DNA of 64,000 bases from Amycolatopsis sp. NBC_00345 (GTDB lineage: Bacteria; Actinomycetota; Actinomycetes; Mycobacteriales; Pseudonocardiaceae): contig NZ_CP107995.1 in assembly GCF_036116635.1 (NCBI RefSeq), positions 2,480,001 to 2,544,000 of the forward strand, in the 5' to 3' direction. The position numbers were made by a program, and so were the translations under genes. This document shows positions 41,296-50,260 of this stretch, in pieces (position 1 is the stretch's first letter; each line of letters starts with the position of its first letter). A model generated the notes under the pieces. It was not told the origin of the DNA and did not search any database. It saw nothing but the letters and a program-made list of their open reading frames with translations.

Positions 41296-42417
41296 GTGAC
41301 CACCACCGACCTGCCGCAGAGCCTGCTGCCCACGTTGTCCGGCCGGTACTACACGGACCCGGCGATCTTCGCGCGGGAGCAGGAAAAGATCTTCGAGACC
41401 GACTGGTTCTGCGCCGTGCGTTGCGCCGACCTGGCCGCGCCCGGCGCGTTCGAGACCGTCCAAATCGGACGCGAGAGCGTGATCGTCGCGCGGGCGCGGG
41501 ACGGGAAGCTGGGCGCCTTCCTCAACGTCTGCCGGCACCGCGGCGCCCGGCTGTGCACCGAGGAGACGGGCCAGGTAAAGCGGGCGTTCCAGTGCATGTA
41601 CCACGCCTGGACCTATGGGCTCGACGGCAAGCTGATCGCCGCGCCGAACCTCACCGGCATGCCCGACGTCGACCGCACCGAGTACGGCCTGACCAGGGTG
41701 CACCTGCGGGAGTGGCTCGGTTACGCCTGGGTCAGCCTGGCCGAAGAGCCGCCGTCCTTCGAGGGCACCGTGATGGCCGACGTCGCCGACCGGCTCGGGG
41801 GCCTGCAGGAGCTCGACGCCTACGGGATCGGGGACCTGGCGCTGGGCAAGCGCATCGAGTACGACGTGAAGGCGAACTGGAAACAGATCATCGAGAACTT
41901 CATGGAGTGCTACCACTGCGCCACGATCCACCCGGAGCTGACGGAGGTGCTGCCGGAGTTCGCCGACGGTTACGCCGCGCAGTACTTCGTGGGCCACGGC
42001 GCGGAGTTCGGCGAGGAGGTCGCGGGGTTCACCGTGGACGGCAGTGAGGGCGTCGAGCGGCTGCCCGGAGTGGGGGAGCACCAGGACCGCAAGTACTACG
42101 CGATCACCGTCCGGCCGCAGGTGTTCGTGAACCTGGTGCCGGACCACGTGATCCTGCACCGGATGTTCCCGCTCGCCCCGGACCGCACGATCGTCCGCTG
42201 CGACTGGCTGTACCTGCCCGGGGTGGTGGAGTCCGGAGTGGACCTGACGCGGTCGGTCGAGCTGTTCCACCGCGTGAACCAGCAGGACTTCGAGGCGTGC
42301 GAACGCTGCCAGCTCGCGATGGACTCCCGCTCGTACGCCCGCGGCGGCGTGCTGGTGCCCAGCGAGCACCACATCGGCTTGTTCCACGACTGGGTCCGCG
42401 CGCGGACCGAAGGCTAG
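41296..42417 (+). CDS. gbcA: Rieske non-heme iron oxygenase, glycine betaine demethylase alpha subunit-like
   Basis: Oxidative N-demethylation of glycine betaine to dimethylglycine plus formaldehyde, using O2 and electrons from a ferredoxin. The Rieske cluster ligands are Cys 79 and His 81 (NVCRHRGARLC), Cys 100 and His 103 (FQCMYHAW). The mononuclear iron is bound around ENFMECYHCATIHPEL (His 207, His 212). The 373-residue length and motifs match GbcA/stachydrine demethylase-type subunits. No reductase gene is adjacent, unlike the GbcAB pair; ferredoxin and reductase at 33.7 kb are the candidates. Its TAG stop shares the CTAG at 42414-42417 with the convergent GntR gene. Confidence 0.82.
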   Translation: MTTTDLPQSLLPTLSGRYYTDPAIFAREQEKIFETDWFCAVRCADLAAPGAFETVQIGRESVIVARARDGKLGAFLNVCRHRGARLCTEETGQVKRAFQCMYHAWTYGLDGKLIAAPNLTGMPDVDRTEYGLTRVHLREWLGYAWVSLAEEPPSFEGTVMADVADRLGGLQELDAYGIGDLALGKRIEYDVKANWKQIIENFMECYHCATIHPELTEVLPEFADGYAAQYFVGHGAEFGEEVAGFTVDGSEGVERLPGVGEHQDRKYYAITVRPQVFVNLVPDHVILHRMFPLAPDRTIVRCDWLYLPGVVESGVDLTRSVELFHRVNQQDFEACERCQLAMDSRSYARGGVLVPSEHHIGLFHDWVRARTEG

Positions 42418-43091
42418 ATCAGCGCGCGGATCGCCTGCTCGAAGCCGGTCACGTGGTCGAGCGTCAGCTTCGCGGCCTTCTTCGCGTCGCCGTCGATGAT
42501 GGCGGTGAGCAGCGGGGCGTGCTCGTTCACGTGGCCGGCCATCCCGCGCAGGCGCGGGAGGAAAACGCACCAGATGCGGGTGGCGAGGTTGTCGTAGTGG
42601 ATCAGCGTGTCCTCGAGGAACGGGTTGTGCACACAGGCGTACACGGCCCGGTGCAGCTCGAGGTCGATCCGCAACAGGTCGGTGTTCTCAGCGGGCTGTC
42701 CGGTGTCGAGCCGTTCGCGCAACGCGGTGAGCCGTTCGCGGTCCGCTTCGGTCGCGCGCTCGGCCGCCGCCGCGGTGGCGGCCGGCTCCAGCGTGCGGCG
42801 GACCTCGGAGATGTGCGCGAGGTCGGAGATGTTGACGTCGGTGGCGAACGTGCCCCGGCGCGGGTAGGCGACGACCAGCCGCTCGGCCTCCAGGCGTTTG
42901 AGCGCCTCGCGGATCGGCGTGCGGCCCATGCCGAGCGCACCGCCCAGCCACTCCTCGTTGATCGGGTCGCCCGGCTTGATGTCGAGCATGACGAGGCGGT
43001 CGCGGACGAACAGGTACGCCTGCTCGGCCAGCGACGGCCCGGTGACCGGCATCGGCTGGACGGGCGGCTGAGTGTTGACCTGGGTGCTCAC
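42414..43091 (-). CDS. GntR-family regulator, FCD (FadR) subfamily
   Basis: A 225-residue repressor: winged HTH at residues 25-85 (RTPIREALKRLEAERLVVAYPRRGTFAT) and an all-helical FCD effector domain with metal-type residues (LHRAVYACVHNPFLEDTLIHYDN). It lies between the gbcA and glyA transcription units and is divergent from glyA, with palindrome TGATATATCA between them, so it likely controls the glyA-sox operon, perhaps in response to sarcosine or glycine. Confidence 0.9.
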   Translation of the reverse strand: MSTQVNTQPPVQPMPVTGPSLAEQAYLFVRDRLVMLDIKPGDPINEEWLGGALGMGRTPIREALKRLEAERLVVAYPRRGTFATDVNISDLAHISEVRRTLEPAATAAAAERATEADRERLTALRERLDTGQPAENTDLLRIDLELHRAVYACVHNPFLEDTLIHYDNLATRIWCVFLPRLRGMAGHVNEHAPLLTAIIDGDAKKAAKLTLDHVTGFEQAIRALI

Positions 43092-43114
43092 CCCGCCTAC
43101 CCTACCGTGAAGAT

Positions 43115-43124
43115 TGATATATCA
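43115..43124. promoter_or_regulatory. GntR-type operator TGATATATCA
   Basis: A perfect 10-base palindrome (ATTGATATATCAGT in context), AT-rich in a very GC-rich window, located midway between the divergent GntR and glyA starts. Confidence 0.6.
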
Positions 43125-43187
43125 GTAGTCGACCAGAAGTTCTTTGGGGAAGCACAGCCGTGGGGAAGCCAAGGAAAGCAGGCAGGA

Positions 43188-44495
43188 ATGACCGCGACGA
43201 TCGAGGGAGCGGGCGCCGGGCTCGAGCGCTCCCTGCAGGACTCCGACCCGGCCGTGGCCGCCGCGATCGGCGCCGAGCTGGACCGCCAGCGCTCGACACT
43301 CGAGATGATCGCCAGTGAGAACTTCGCGCCCACGGCGGTGTGCGAGGCCCAGGGCTCGGTGCTCACCAACAAGTACGCCGAGGGCTATCCCGGCCGTCGT
43401 TACTACGGCGGCTGCGAGCACGTCGACGTGCTGGAGACGCTGGCGCTGGATCGGGTGAAGGCGCTCTTCGGCGCGCAGTTCGCCAATGTGCAGCCGCATT
43501 CGGGCGCGCAGGCCAACGCCGCAGCCATGGCCGCGCTGATCAAGCCCGGCGACAAGATCCTCGGCCTCTCGCTCGCCCACGGCGGGCACCTCACGCACGG
43601 CATGCGGATCAACTTCTCCGGCCTGCTCTACGACGTCGCCGCCTACGAAGTGTCCGAAAAGGACTTCCGGGTGGAGATGGACGAGGTCGCGCGGCTCGCG
43701 CGGGAGCACCGGCCGAAGCTGGTCATCGCCGGCTGGTCGGCCTACCCCCGTCAGCTGGACTTCGCGCGGTTCCGCGAGATCGCCGACGAGGTCGGCGCGT
43801 ACCTGCTGGTCGACATGGCCCACTTCGCCGGCCTGGTCGCGGCCGGGCTGCACCCCTCGCCGGTGCCGCACGCGCACGTCACGACGACCACCACGCACAA
43901 GACCCTCGGCGGCCCGCGCGGCGGCGTGATCCTGACGAACGACCCGGCGCTGGCCAAGAAGGTCAACTCCGCGGTGTTCCCCGGCCAGCAGGGCGGCCCG
44001 CTGGAGCACGTGATCGCGGCCAAGGCGGTGGCGTTCAAGATGGCCGCCGAGCCCGCGTTCGCCGAGCGCCAGCAGCGCACGCTGCGCGGCGCGAAGATCC
44101 TGGCCGAGCGGCTGCTGGCCGAGGACACCACCGCGGCGGGCGTCTCCGTGCTGACCGGCGGCACCGACGTCCACCTCGTGCTCGCCGACCTGCGCGCGTC
44201 CGAACTGGACGGCAAGCAGGGCGAGGACCGGCTGCACGAGGTCGGCATCACGGTCAACCGCAACGCCGTCCCGTTCGACCCGCGCCCGCCGATGGTCACC
44301 TCCGGCATCCGGATCGGCACCCCGGCGCTGGCCACCCGCGGCTTCGGCGACGACGAGTTCCGCGAGGTCGCCGACATCATCGCCACGGCGTTGCTACCGG
44401 GCTTCGACCAAGCCGTCGCCGAGAAGCTGCGGGGCCGTGTCGCCGCGCTGACCGACCGTTTCCCGCTGTACCCGCACCTGGGAGCCGCCCGATGA
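43188..44495 (+). CDS. glyA: Serine hydroxymethyltransferase
   Basis: Interconverts glycine + 5,10-methylene-THF and serine + THF. The 435 residues match PLP fold-type I SHMT: RYYGGCEHVD, PHSGAQANAA, and the PLP Lys in TTTTHKTLGGPRGG. It begins the eight-gene operon, so it is placed to consume glycine and the methylene-THF made by the sox enzymes. ATG 43188 follows GGCAGGA. Distinct from a housekeeping copy that should exist elsewhere, judging by its dedicated operon. Confidence 0.95.
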   Translation: MTATIEGAGAGLERSLQDSDPAVAAAIGAELDRQRSTLEMIASENFAPTAVCEAQGSVLTNKYAEGYPGRRYYGGCEHVDVLETLALDRVKALFGAQFANVQPHSGAQANAAAMAALIKPGDKILGLSLAHGGHLTHGMRINFSGLLYDVAAYEVSEKDFRVEMDEVARLAREHRPKLVIAGWSAYPRQLDFARFREIADEVGAYLLVDMAHFAGLVAAGLHPSPVPHAHVTTTTTHKTLGGPRGGVILTNDPALAKKVNSAVFPGQQGGPLEHVIAAKAVAFKMAAEPAFAERQQRTLRGAKILAERLLAEDTTAAGVSVLTGGTDVHLVLADLRASELDGKQGEDRLHEVGITVNRNAVPFDPRPPMVTSGIRIGTPALATRGFGDDEFREVADIIATALLPGFDQAVAEKLRGRVAALTDRFPLYPHLGAAR

Positions 44496-45721
44496 CCCGC
44501 ACCCCCGGCGCCGACCTGCCGGAGCACCCGGACTTCCTCTGGGACAACCCGGACCCGAAGCGCGCCTACGACGTGGTGGTGGTCGGCGGTGGCGGGCACG
44601 GCCTGGCGACCGCGTACTACCTGGCGAAGGTGCACGGCATCACGAACGTCGCCGTGCTGGAGAAGGGCTGGCTCGCGGGCGGCAACATGGCCCGCAACAC
44701 CACGATCATCCGCTCCAACTACCTGTTGGACGAGAGCTCCGGCATCTACGAGCACTCGCTCAGGCTGTGGGAGGGCCTCGAAGAAGACCTTGGCTACCCG
44801 ATCCTGTTCAGCCAGCGCGGGGTGCTCAACCTCGCGCACAGCCTGCAGGACGTGCGCGACAGCGTGCGCCGCGTCGAGGCCAACAAGCTCAACGGCATCG
44901 ACGCCGAGTGGGTGGACACCGCGCGGGTCAAGGAGATCTGCCCGATCGTGAACACCTCGCCCGACGTCCGCTACCCGGTGCTCGGCGCGACCTTCCAGCC
45001 GCGGGCGGGCATCGCCAAGCACGACTACGTCGCGTGGGGTTTCGCCCGCGCGGCCGCCGCGATGGGCGTCGACCTGATCCAGAACTGCGAGGTCACCGGG
45101 ATCGAGCAGCGGGACGGGCGGGTGACGGCGGTGGAGACCAGCCGCGGCCGGATCGCCGCGGGCAAGGTCGCGCTGTGCGCCGCCGGGCACTCGTCGGTGC
45201 TGGGGAAGATGGCCGGGATCGACCTGCCGCTGGTGTCGCACCCGTTGCAGGCGCTGGTGTCCGAGCTGCTGGAGCCCGTGCACCCGACCGTGGTGATGTC
45301 GAACGCCGTGCACGTCTACGTTTCCCAGGCGCACAAGGGCGAGCTGGTGATGGGCGCGGGGATCGACAGCTACTCCGGTTACGGCCAGCGCGGCTCGTTC
45401 CACATCATCGAGGAGCAGATGTCGGCGGCGCTGGAGCTGTTCCCGGTGTTCGCGCGGGCGCACCTGCTGCGCACCTGGGCCGGCATCGTCGACGTCACGC
45501 CGGACGCGTCGCCGATCGTCGGGCTGACGCCGGTGGAGAACCTGTTCCTCAACTGCGGCTGGGGCACCGGCGGCTTCAAGGCCACCCCCGGCGTCGGCGA
45601 CTGCTTCGCGCACACCATCGCGAAGGGCAAGCCGCACCCGTACGCCGAGCCGTTCACCCTCGACCGGTTCACCACCGGCGCCCTCGTCGACGAGCACGGC
45701 GCCGCCGCCGTCGCGCATTAG
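44492..45721 (+). CDS. soxB: Heterotetrameric sarcosine oxidase, beta subunit
   Basis: Holds the non-covalent FAD and covalent FMN of sarcosine oxidase, which oxidises sarcosine to glycine. FAD motif VVVGGGGHGLATAYYLAK begins near residue 29. His 177 in RAGIAKHDYVAW corresponds to the family's covalent FMN site. The 409-residue length is standard. Overlaps glyA by four bases (ATGA). Confidence 0.95.
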   Translation: MTRTPGADLPEHPDFLWDNPDPKRAYDVVVVGGGGHGLATAYYLAKVHGITNVAVLEKGWLAGGNMARNTTIIRSNYLLDESSGIYEHSLRLWEGLEEDLGYPILFSQRGVLNLAHSLQDVRDSVRRVEANKLNGIDAEWVDTARVKEICPIVNTSPDVRYPVLGATFQPRAGIAKHDYVAWGFARAAAAMGVDLIQNCEVTGIEQRDGRVTAVETSRGRIAAGKVALCAAGHSSVLGKMAGIDLPLVSHPLQALVSELLEPVHPTVVMSNAVHVYVSQAHKGELVMGAGIDSYSGYGQRGSFHIIEEQMSAALELFPVFARAHLLRTWAGIVDVTPDASPIVGLTPVENLFLNCGWGTGGFKATPGVGDCFAHTIAKGKPHPYAEPFTLDRFTTGALVDEHGAAAVAH

Positions 45722-45729
45722 GAGCCTTG

Positions 45730-46008
45730 ATGCAACTCATCCCCTGCCCGTGGTGCGGGCCGCGTGAAGAGGCCGAGTTCCACTACGGCGGCCAGGCCCA
45801 CGTCGCCTACCCCGCCGACCCGTCGGCGCTGTCGGACGCCGAGTGGGCGAAGTTCGTGTTCTTCCGCGCCAACCCGAGCGGGCCGCTGGCCGAGCGGTGG
45901 AGCCACAGCGCGGGCTGCCGCCGCTGGTTCAACGCCGTCCGCGACACCCGCACCCACGATCTGCTGGCGGTCTACCGCCTCGACGAGCCCCGGCCGGTGA
46001 CCCCGTGA
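45730..46008 (+). CDS. soxD: Sarcosine oxidase, delta subunit
   Basis: A 92-residue zinc-binding subunit. The four zinc ligands are visible: Cys 6 and Cys 9 (CPWC), His 59 and Cys 63 (SHSAGC). ATG 45730 starts eight bases after the soxB stop; its stop overlaps soxA by four bases (GTGA). Confidence 0.92.
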   Translation: MQLIPCPWCGPREEAEFHYGGQAHVAYPADPSALSDAEWAKFVFFRANPSGPLAERWSHSAGCRRWFNAVRDTRTHDLLAVYRLDEPRPVTP

Positions 46009-48848
46009 ACGACTTCCGACTCCCCGCGGGCGGCCACGTCGACCGTGGCACGACCCTGCACTTCACCTTCGACGGCCGGGAGCTCACCGGCCACCCCGGC
46101 GACACGCTCGCCTCGGCGCTGCTCGCGAACGGCGTCCACCAGGTCGCCACGAGCATCCGCCACGGCCGCCCGCGCGGCATCATGGCGGCGGGTGTCGAGG
46201 ACGCGAACGCGGTGGTACAGCTGGAAAAGCCGTTCCCCGAGCCGATGCTGACGGCGACCGTGGTGGAGCTGTTCGACGGCCTCGTCGCGCGCGGCCTGCC
46301 CGGCCAGGGCCGTCTGGCCACCGAGCCCGACCCCGCCCGTTACGACGCGAAGCACGTGCACTGCGACGTTCTCGTGGTCGGCGCGGGACCGGCCGGTCTG
46401 ACCGCGGCGCAGACGGCGGCGCGGGCCGGGGCGCGGGTGGTGCTCGTGGACGACCAGCCGGAGCCGGGGGGCTCGCTGCTGGGCTCCGGCGAGTACATCG
46501 GCCTCAAGCCCGCCGTCGAATGGGCGCGCACGGTCGCGGCCGAGCTGCGTGACACGCCGGATGTCCTGGTGCTGGAGCGAACGACCGCCTTCGGGGCCTA
46601 CGACGACGGGTTCGTGCTCGCGTTGCAGCGCCGTACCGATCACCTCGGGGCGGCGGCGCCGGAAGACGCGACGCGGCAACGGGTCTGGCGGATCCGCGCG
46701 AAGCAGACCGTGTTCGCGACCGGCGCCCACGAGCGACCGGTGGTGTTCGCGGACAACGACCGGCCCGGCATCCTGCTCGCCGACGCCGCTCGCACGTATC
46801 TGCACCGCTATGGCGTGCTGCCCGGCCGTCGCGCGGTCGTGTTTACCACCGGCGACAGCGCGTACGCCGCCGCGGTCGACCTGGCCGACGCCGGGGTGGA
46901 GGTCGCGCTCATCGTGGACGCCCGGCCGGACGCCCCGGCGGGCTGGGCCGCCGCCTGTGCCGAGCGGGGCATCGAGGTCCACACCGGCAGTGTGGTCACC
47001 GGCACCGAAGGGACGGACCGGGTTTCCGCTGCCCTTGTCGCGCGGGCCGGGGAGACGGCGGTCGAAGCGGTCGCGTGTGACGTGCTGCTGGTCTCCGGCG
47101 GCTGGAACCCGGCGGTGCACCTGTTCAGCCAGGTGCGCGGGAAGCTGCGTTACGCCGCCGAGCTGGGCGCGTACGTGCCGGAAGGTGAGCTGCCGTCCGC
47201 CCGGGTCGCGGGCTCCGCCACCGGCACGCCGGACTTCGCGGGCTGCGTGCAGGAGGGCCGTGCGGCCGGGGCCGCGGCGCTGACGGCCGCCGGGTTCGCG
47301 CCGTCGGCGGAGTCCCCGCTGCCGACGTCGGACGCGCGGGTGCCGGAGCTGCCCTCCACCGTGTTGTGGCTGGTGCCGAGTGCGGAGTCCGAAGTGGACA
47401 CACGCTTCGTCGACCTGCAGCGCGACGCGACGGTGTCCGACGTGCTGCGGGCCACGGGCGCCGGGCTGCGGTCGCTGGAGCACATCAAGCGCTACACCAC
47501 TATCGGCACGGCGCACGACCAGGGCAAGACGTCCGGTCTGCTGGCCGCGGGCATCACCGCGGACGCGCTCGGGCTCGACCTCGCCGAGCAGCGGCCGACC
47601 ACCTACCGGCCGCCTTACACGTCGGTGGCGTTCGCAGCGCTGGCCGGGCGGCACCGTGACCTGCACGACCCCGTCCGCGTCACCGCGCTGCACTCGTGGC
47701 ACGTCGCGCACGGGGCCGAGTTCGAGAATGTCGGCCAGTGGAAGCGCCCGTGGTACTACCCGCGCCCGGGTGAGGACCTGGCGGCCGCGGTGCTGCGGGA
47801 ATGCCGCGCGGCGCGCACGGGCGTGGCCATGATGGACGGCTCCACGCTCGGCAAGATCGACGTGCAGGGCCCGGACGCCGCCGCCTTCCTGGACCTGCTC
47901 TACACGAACATGATGAGCACGCTGAAGGTCGGCCGGATCCGCTACGGCGTGATGTGCGGGCTGGACGGGATGGTGCTCGACGACGGCACCGTCATCCGCG
48001 TCGCCGAGGACCGGTTCCTGGTCACCACGACCACCGGCAACGCGGCGATGGTGCTGGAGTGGATGGAGGAGTGGCTGCAGACCGAGTGGCCGCACCTGCG
48101 GGTGTTCGCGACGTCGGTGACCGAGCACTGGGCGACGATCCCGCTCGTCGGGCCGCGCTCGCGGGACGTGCTCGGCGCGCTCGCCCCCGGCCTCGACGTG
48201 AGCAACGAGGCGTTCGGCTTCATGACCTGGCACGACGCCGAGGTGGCCGGGATCCCCGCGCGGGTCTGCCGGATCAGCTTCTCCGGCGAGCTGGCCTACG
48301 AGGTGAATGTGCCGTCCTGGTACGGAACCGCGCTGTGGGAGTCGCTGATGGACGCCGGCGCCGAGTACGGCATCACGCCGTACGGCACCGAGACCATGCA
48401 CGTGCTGCGCGCCGAGAAGGGCTACCCGATCATCGGGCAGGAGACCGACGCCACGGTCACCCCGCAGGACCTCGGCATGTCCTGGGCGGTGTCGAAGAAG
48501 AAGGCCGACTTCCTCGGCAAGCGCTCGTTCGCGCGGGCGGAGAACAACCGGCCCGACCGCAAGCAGCTCGTCGGCCTGCTGCCCGTGGACCCCGCGGTGC
48601 GGCTGCCCGAGGGCGCGCAGTTGATCGAGACCCCTCACGTGCCCAATCCGCCGGTGCGGATGCTCGGCCACGTGACGTCCAGCTACCGCAGCGCGGCGCT
48701 GGATCGGACCTTCGCGCTGGCCCTGGTGCGCTCCGGGCACGAGCGCGTCGGCGAGACGCTGTACGTGCCCGTCGGCGATCAGGTCGTGCCGGTGACGGTG
48801 ACCGGTTCCGTGCTCTTCGACCAGGAAGGAACCCGCCGTGACGGCTGA
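46005..48848 (+). CDS. soxA: Sarcosine oxidase, alpha subunit
   Basis: The 947-residue subunit that binds NAD and folate. An N-terminal ferredoxin-like fold (residues about 15-100) is followed by the NAD motif VVGAGPAGLTAAQTAARAG near 125, and a C-terminal aminomethyltransferase (GcvT) domain from about 580 that transfers the C1 unit to tetrahydrofolate. GTG 46005 overlaps the soxD stop. Overlaps soxG by 11 bases. Confidence 0.95.
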   Translation: MNDFRLPAGGHVDRGTTLHFTFDGRELTGHPGDTLASALLANGVHQVATSIRHGRPRGIMAAGVEDANAVVQLEKPFPEPMLTATVVELFDGLVARGLPGQGRLATEPDPARYDAKHVHCDVLVVGAGPAGLTAAQTAARAGARVVLVDDQPEPGGSLLGSGEYIGLKPAVEWARTVAAELRDTPDVLVLERTTAFGAYDDGFVLALQRRTDHLGAAAPEDATRQRVWRIRAKQTVFATGAHERPVVFADNDRPGILLADAARTYLHRYGVLPGRRAVVFTTGDSAYAAAVDLADAGVEVALIVDARPDAPAGWAAACAERGIEVHTGSVVTGTEGTDRVSAALVARAGETAVEAVACDVLLVSGGWNPAVHLFSQVRGKLRYAAELGAYVPEGELPSARVAGSATGTPDFAGCVQEGRAAGAAALTAAGFAPSAESPLPTSDARVPELPSTVLWLVPSAESEVDTRFVDLQRDATVSDVLRATGAGLRSLEHIKRYTTIGTAHDQGKTSGLLAAGITADALGLDLAEQRPTTYRPPYTSVAFAALAGRHRDLHDPVRVTALHSWHVAHGAEFENVGQWKRPWYYPRPGEDLAAAVLRECRAARTGVAMMDGSTLGKIDVQGPDAAAFLDLLYTNMMSTLKVGRIRYGVMCGLDGMVLDDGTVIRVAEDRFLVTTTTGNAAMVLEWMEEWLQTEWPHLRVFATSVTEHWATIPLVGPRSRDVLGALAPGLDVSNEAFGFMTWHDAEVAGIPARVCRISFSGELAYEVNVPSWYGTALWESLMDAGAEYGITPYGTETMHVLRAEKGYPIIGQETDATVTPQDLGMSWAVSKKKADFLGKRSFARAENNRPDRKQLVGLLPVDPAVRLPEGAQLIETPHVPNPPVRMLGHVTSSYRSAALDRTFALALVRSGHERVGETLYVPVGDQVVPVTVTGSVLFDQEGTRRDG

Positions 48849-49401
48849 AATCCTGCGCCGCGCGCCACTCGGGGATGCGGCGCTTCCCGCGGTACTCGGC
48901 GCCGAGGAGCGACCGTTCCTGACTCAGCTAACGCTGCGAGTGCGTGAGGGCCACGAGGCGGTGGGCGCCGTGCTCGGCGTCCCGCTGCCGTTGGCGCCCT
49001 GCACTTTCGCCTCTGGAACGGGGGACTTCGGGGCCGTCGACGTGCTGTGGCTGGGCCCGGACGAGTACCTCGTGCTCGCCGCTCCCGGCGTGGCCGGGCT
49101 GGAACCCGCCGTGCGGGCGGCGATCGGGGTGGGCGCGGTGACCGACGTTTCGGCGCAGCGCACCACCGTGGCTCTCTCCGGTCCGGCGGTGCGCGACGTG
49201 CTGGCCCACGGCTGCTCGATCGACCTGCACCCGAAGGCGGCGCCGCCTGGCACCTGCGTGCAGACCCTGCTCGCGCGGACCGGCGTCATCCTCCTGGTCC
49301 GCGGGGACGACGAGTACACGGTCCTGGTCCGGCAGTCGTTCGCGGCCTACTTCGCCGCGTGGCTGGCCGACGCCGCACTCGAATACCGGGAGCAGACATG
49401 A
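48838..49401 (+). CDS. soxG: Sarcosine oxidase, gamma subunit
   Basis: A 187-residue subunit with GcvT-related folding (VDVLWLGPDEYLVLAAPG and VTDVSAQRTTVALSGPAVRDVL), typical of SoxG. It completes the BDAG set in standard order. Its GTG start is within the 3' end of soxA, and its stop overlaps purU by four bases. Confidence 0.92.
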   Translation: MTAEILRRAPLGDAALPAVLGAEERPFLTQLTLRVREGHEAVGAVLGVPLPLAPCTFASGTGDFGAVDVLWLGPDEYLVLAAPGVAGLEPAVRAAIGVGAVTDVSAQRTTVALSGPAVRDVLAHGCSIDLHPKAAPPGTCVQTLLARTGVILLVRGDDEYTVLVRQSFAAYFAAWLADAALEYREQT

Positions 49402-50243
49402 CCCAGCACTTCACCTTGACCCTCCGCTGCCCGGAACGCTCGGGCATCGTGCACGCCGTCACGACGTTCCTCGTCGGCCGCGGCTGCGACATCGTGGAGC
49501 ACCAGCAGTTCGACGACGACGTCCGCGGCTCGCTGTTCCTGCGCACCGCGTTCAGCTGCAGTGAGTCCACTGTGGACGACCTGACCCGCGCCTTCGCACC
49601 GGTGGCCGGCGAGTTCGGCATGGAGTTCCAGTTCTCCGGCGCCGAGCCGGACCGGGTGCTGGTGATGGTCTCGAAGTTCGGGCACTGCCTCAACGACCTG
49701 CTGTTCCGCTGGCGCGCGGGCAGCCTCGGCGCGGAGATCGCGCTGGTGGTGTCGAACCACGAGGACCTGCGCCCGATGGCGGAGGCGGCCGGCGTGCCGT
49801 TCGCGCACGTGCCGGTCACGCCCGCCACGAAGGCCGAGGCGGAGCAACGGCTGCTGGACCTGGTCGGCGAGCACTCGATCGACCTCGTGGTGCTGGCCCG
49901 CTACATGCAGGTCCTCTCCGACGAGCTGTGCGCGAAGCTGCAGGGCCGCGCGATCAACATCCACCACTCGTTCCTGCCCGGCTTCAAGGGCGCCAAGCCC
50001 TACCACCAGGCCTACGACCGCGGCGTCAAGTACGTCGGCGCCACCGCCCACTACGTCACCCCGGCGCTGGACGAGGGCCCGATCATCGAGCAGGAAGTGC
50101 AGCGCGTCGACCACACGCACTCGCCGCGCGCGCTGGTCACCGTCGGCCGCGACGCCGAGGCGCTCGCGCTTTCGCGCGCCGTGCGCTGGCACTGCGAGCG
50201 CCGCGTCCTGCTCAACGGCAACAGCACCGTCGTCTTCCGCTGA
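49398..50243 (+). CDS. purU: Formyltetrahydrofolate deformylase
   Basis: Hydrolyses 10-formyl-THF to THF and formate, freeing folate. N-terminal ACT domain (residues 1-85) and a C-terminal formyltransferase-like domain with the conserved INIHHSFLPGFKGAKPYHQAY stretch (up to residue about 200) and the catalytic Asn, His and Asp. In a sarcosine operon it would recycle folate once methyl groups are oxidised to formyl. Overlaps soxG by four bases. Confidence 0.94.
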   Translation: MTQHFTLTLRCPERSGIVHAVTTFLVGRGCDIVEHQQFDDDVRGSLFLRTAFSCSESTVDDLTRAFAPVAGEFGMEFQFSGAEPDRVLVMVSKFGHCLNDLLFRWRAGSLGAEIALVVSNHEDLRPMAEAAGVPFAHVPVTPATKAEAEQRLLDLVGEHSIDLVVLARYMQVLSDELCAKLQGRAINIHHSFLPGFKGAKPYHQAYDRGVKYVGATAHYVTPALDEGPIIEQEVQRVDHTHSPRALVTVGRDAEALALSRAVRWHCERRVLLNGNSTVVFR

Positions 50244-50260
50244 CCCACCAAGGAGTTCTC

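Noticed and set aside
43092..43187. Glycine riboswitch upstream of glyA
   Set aside because: The leader is under 100 bases and lacks the conserved glycine aptamer core; the GntR palindrome explains regulation better.
43751..45718. 655-codon antisense frame across glyA and soxB
   Set aside because: Shadow of the real genes; product is low complexity and has no recognisable motif.
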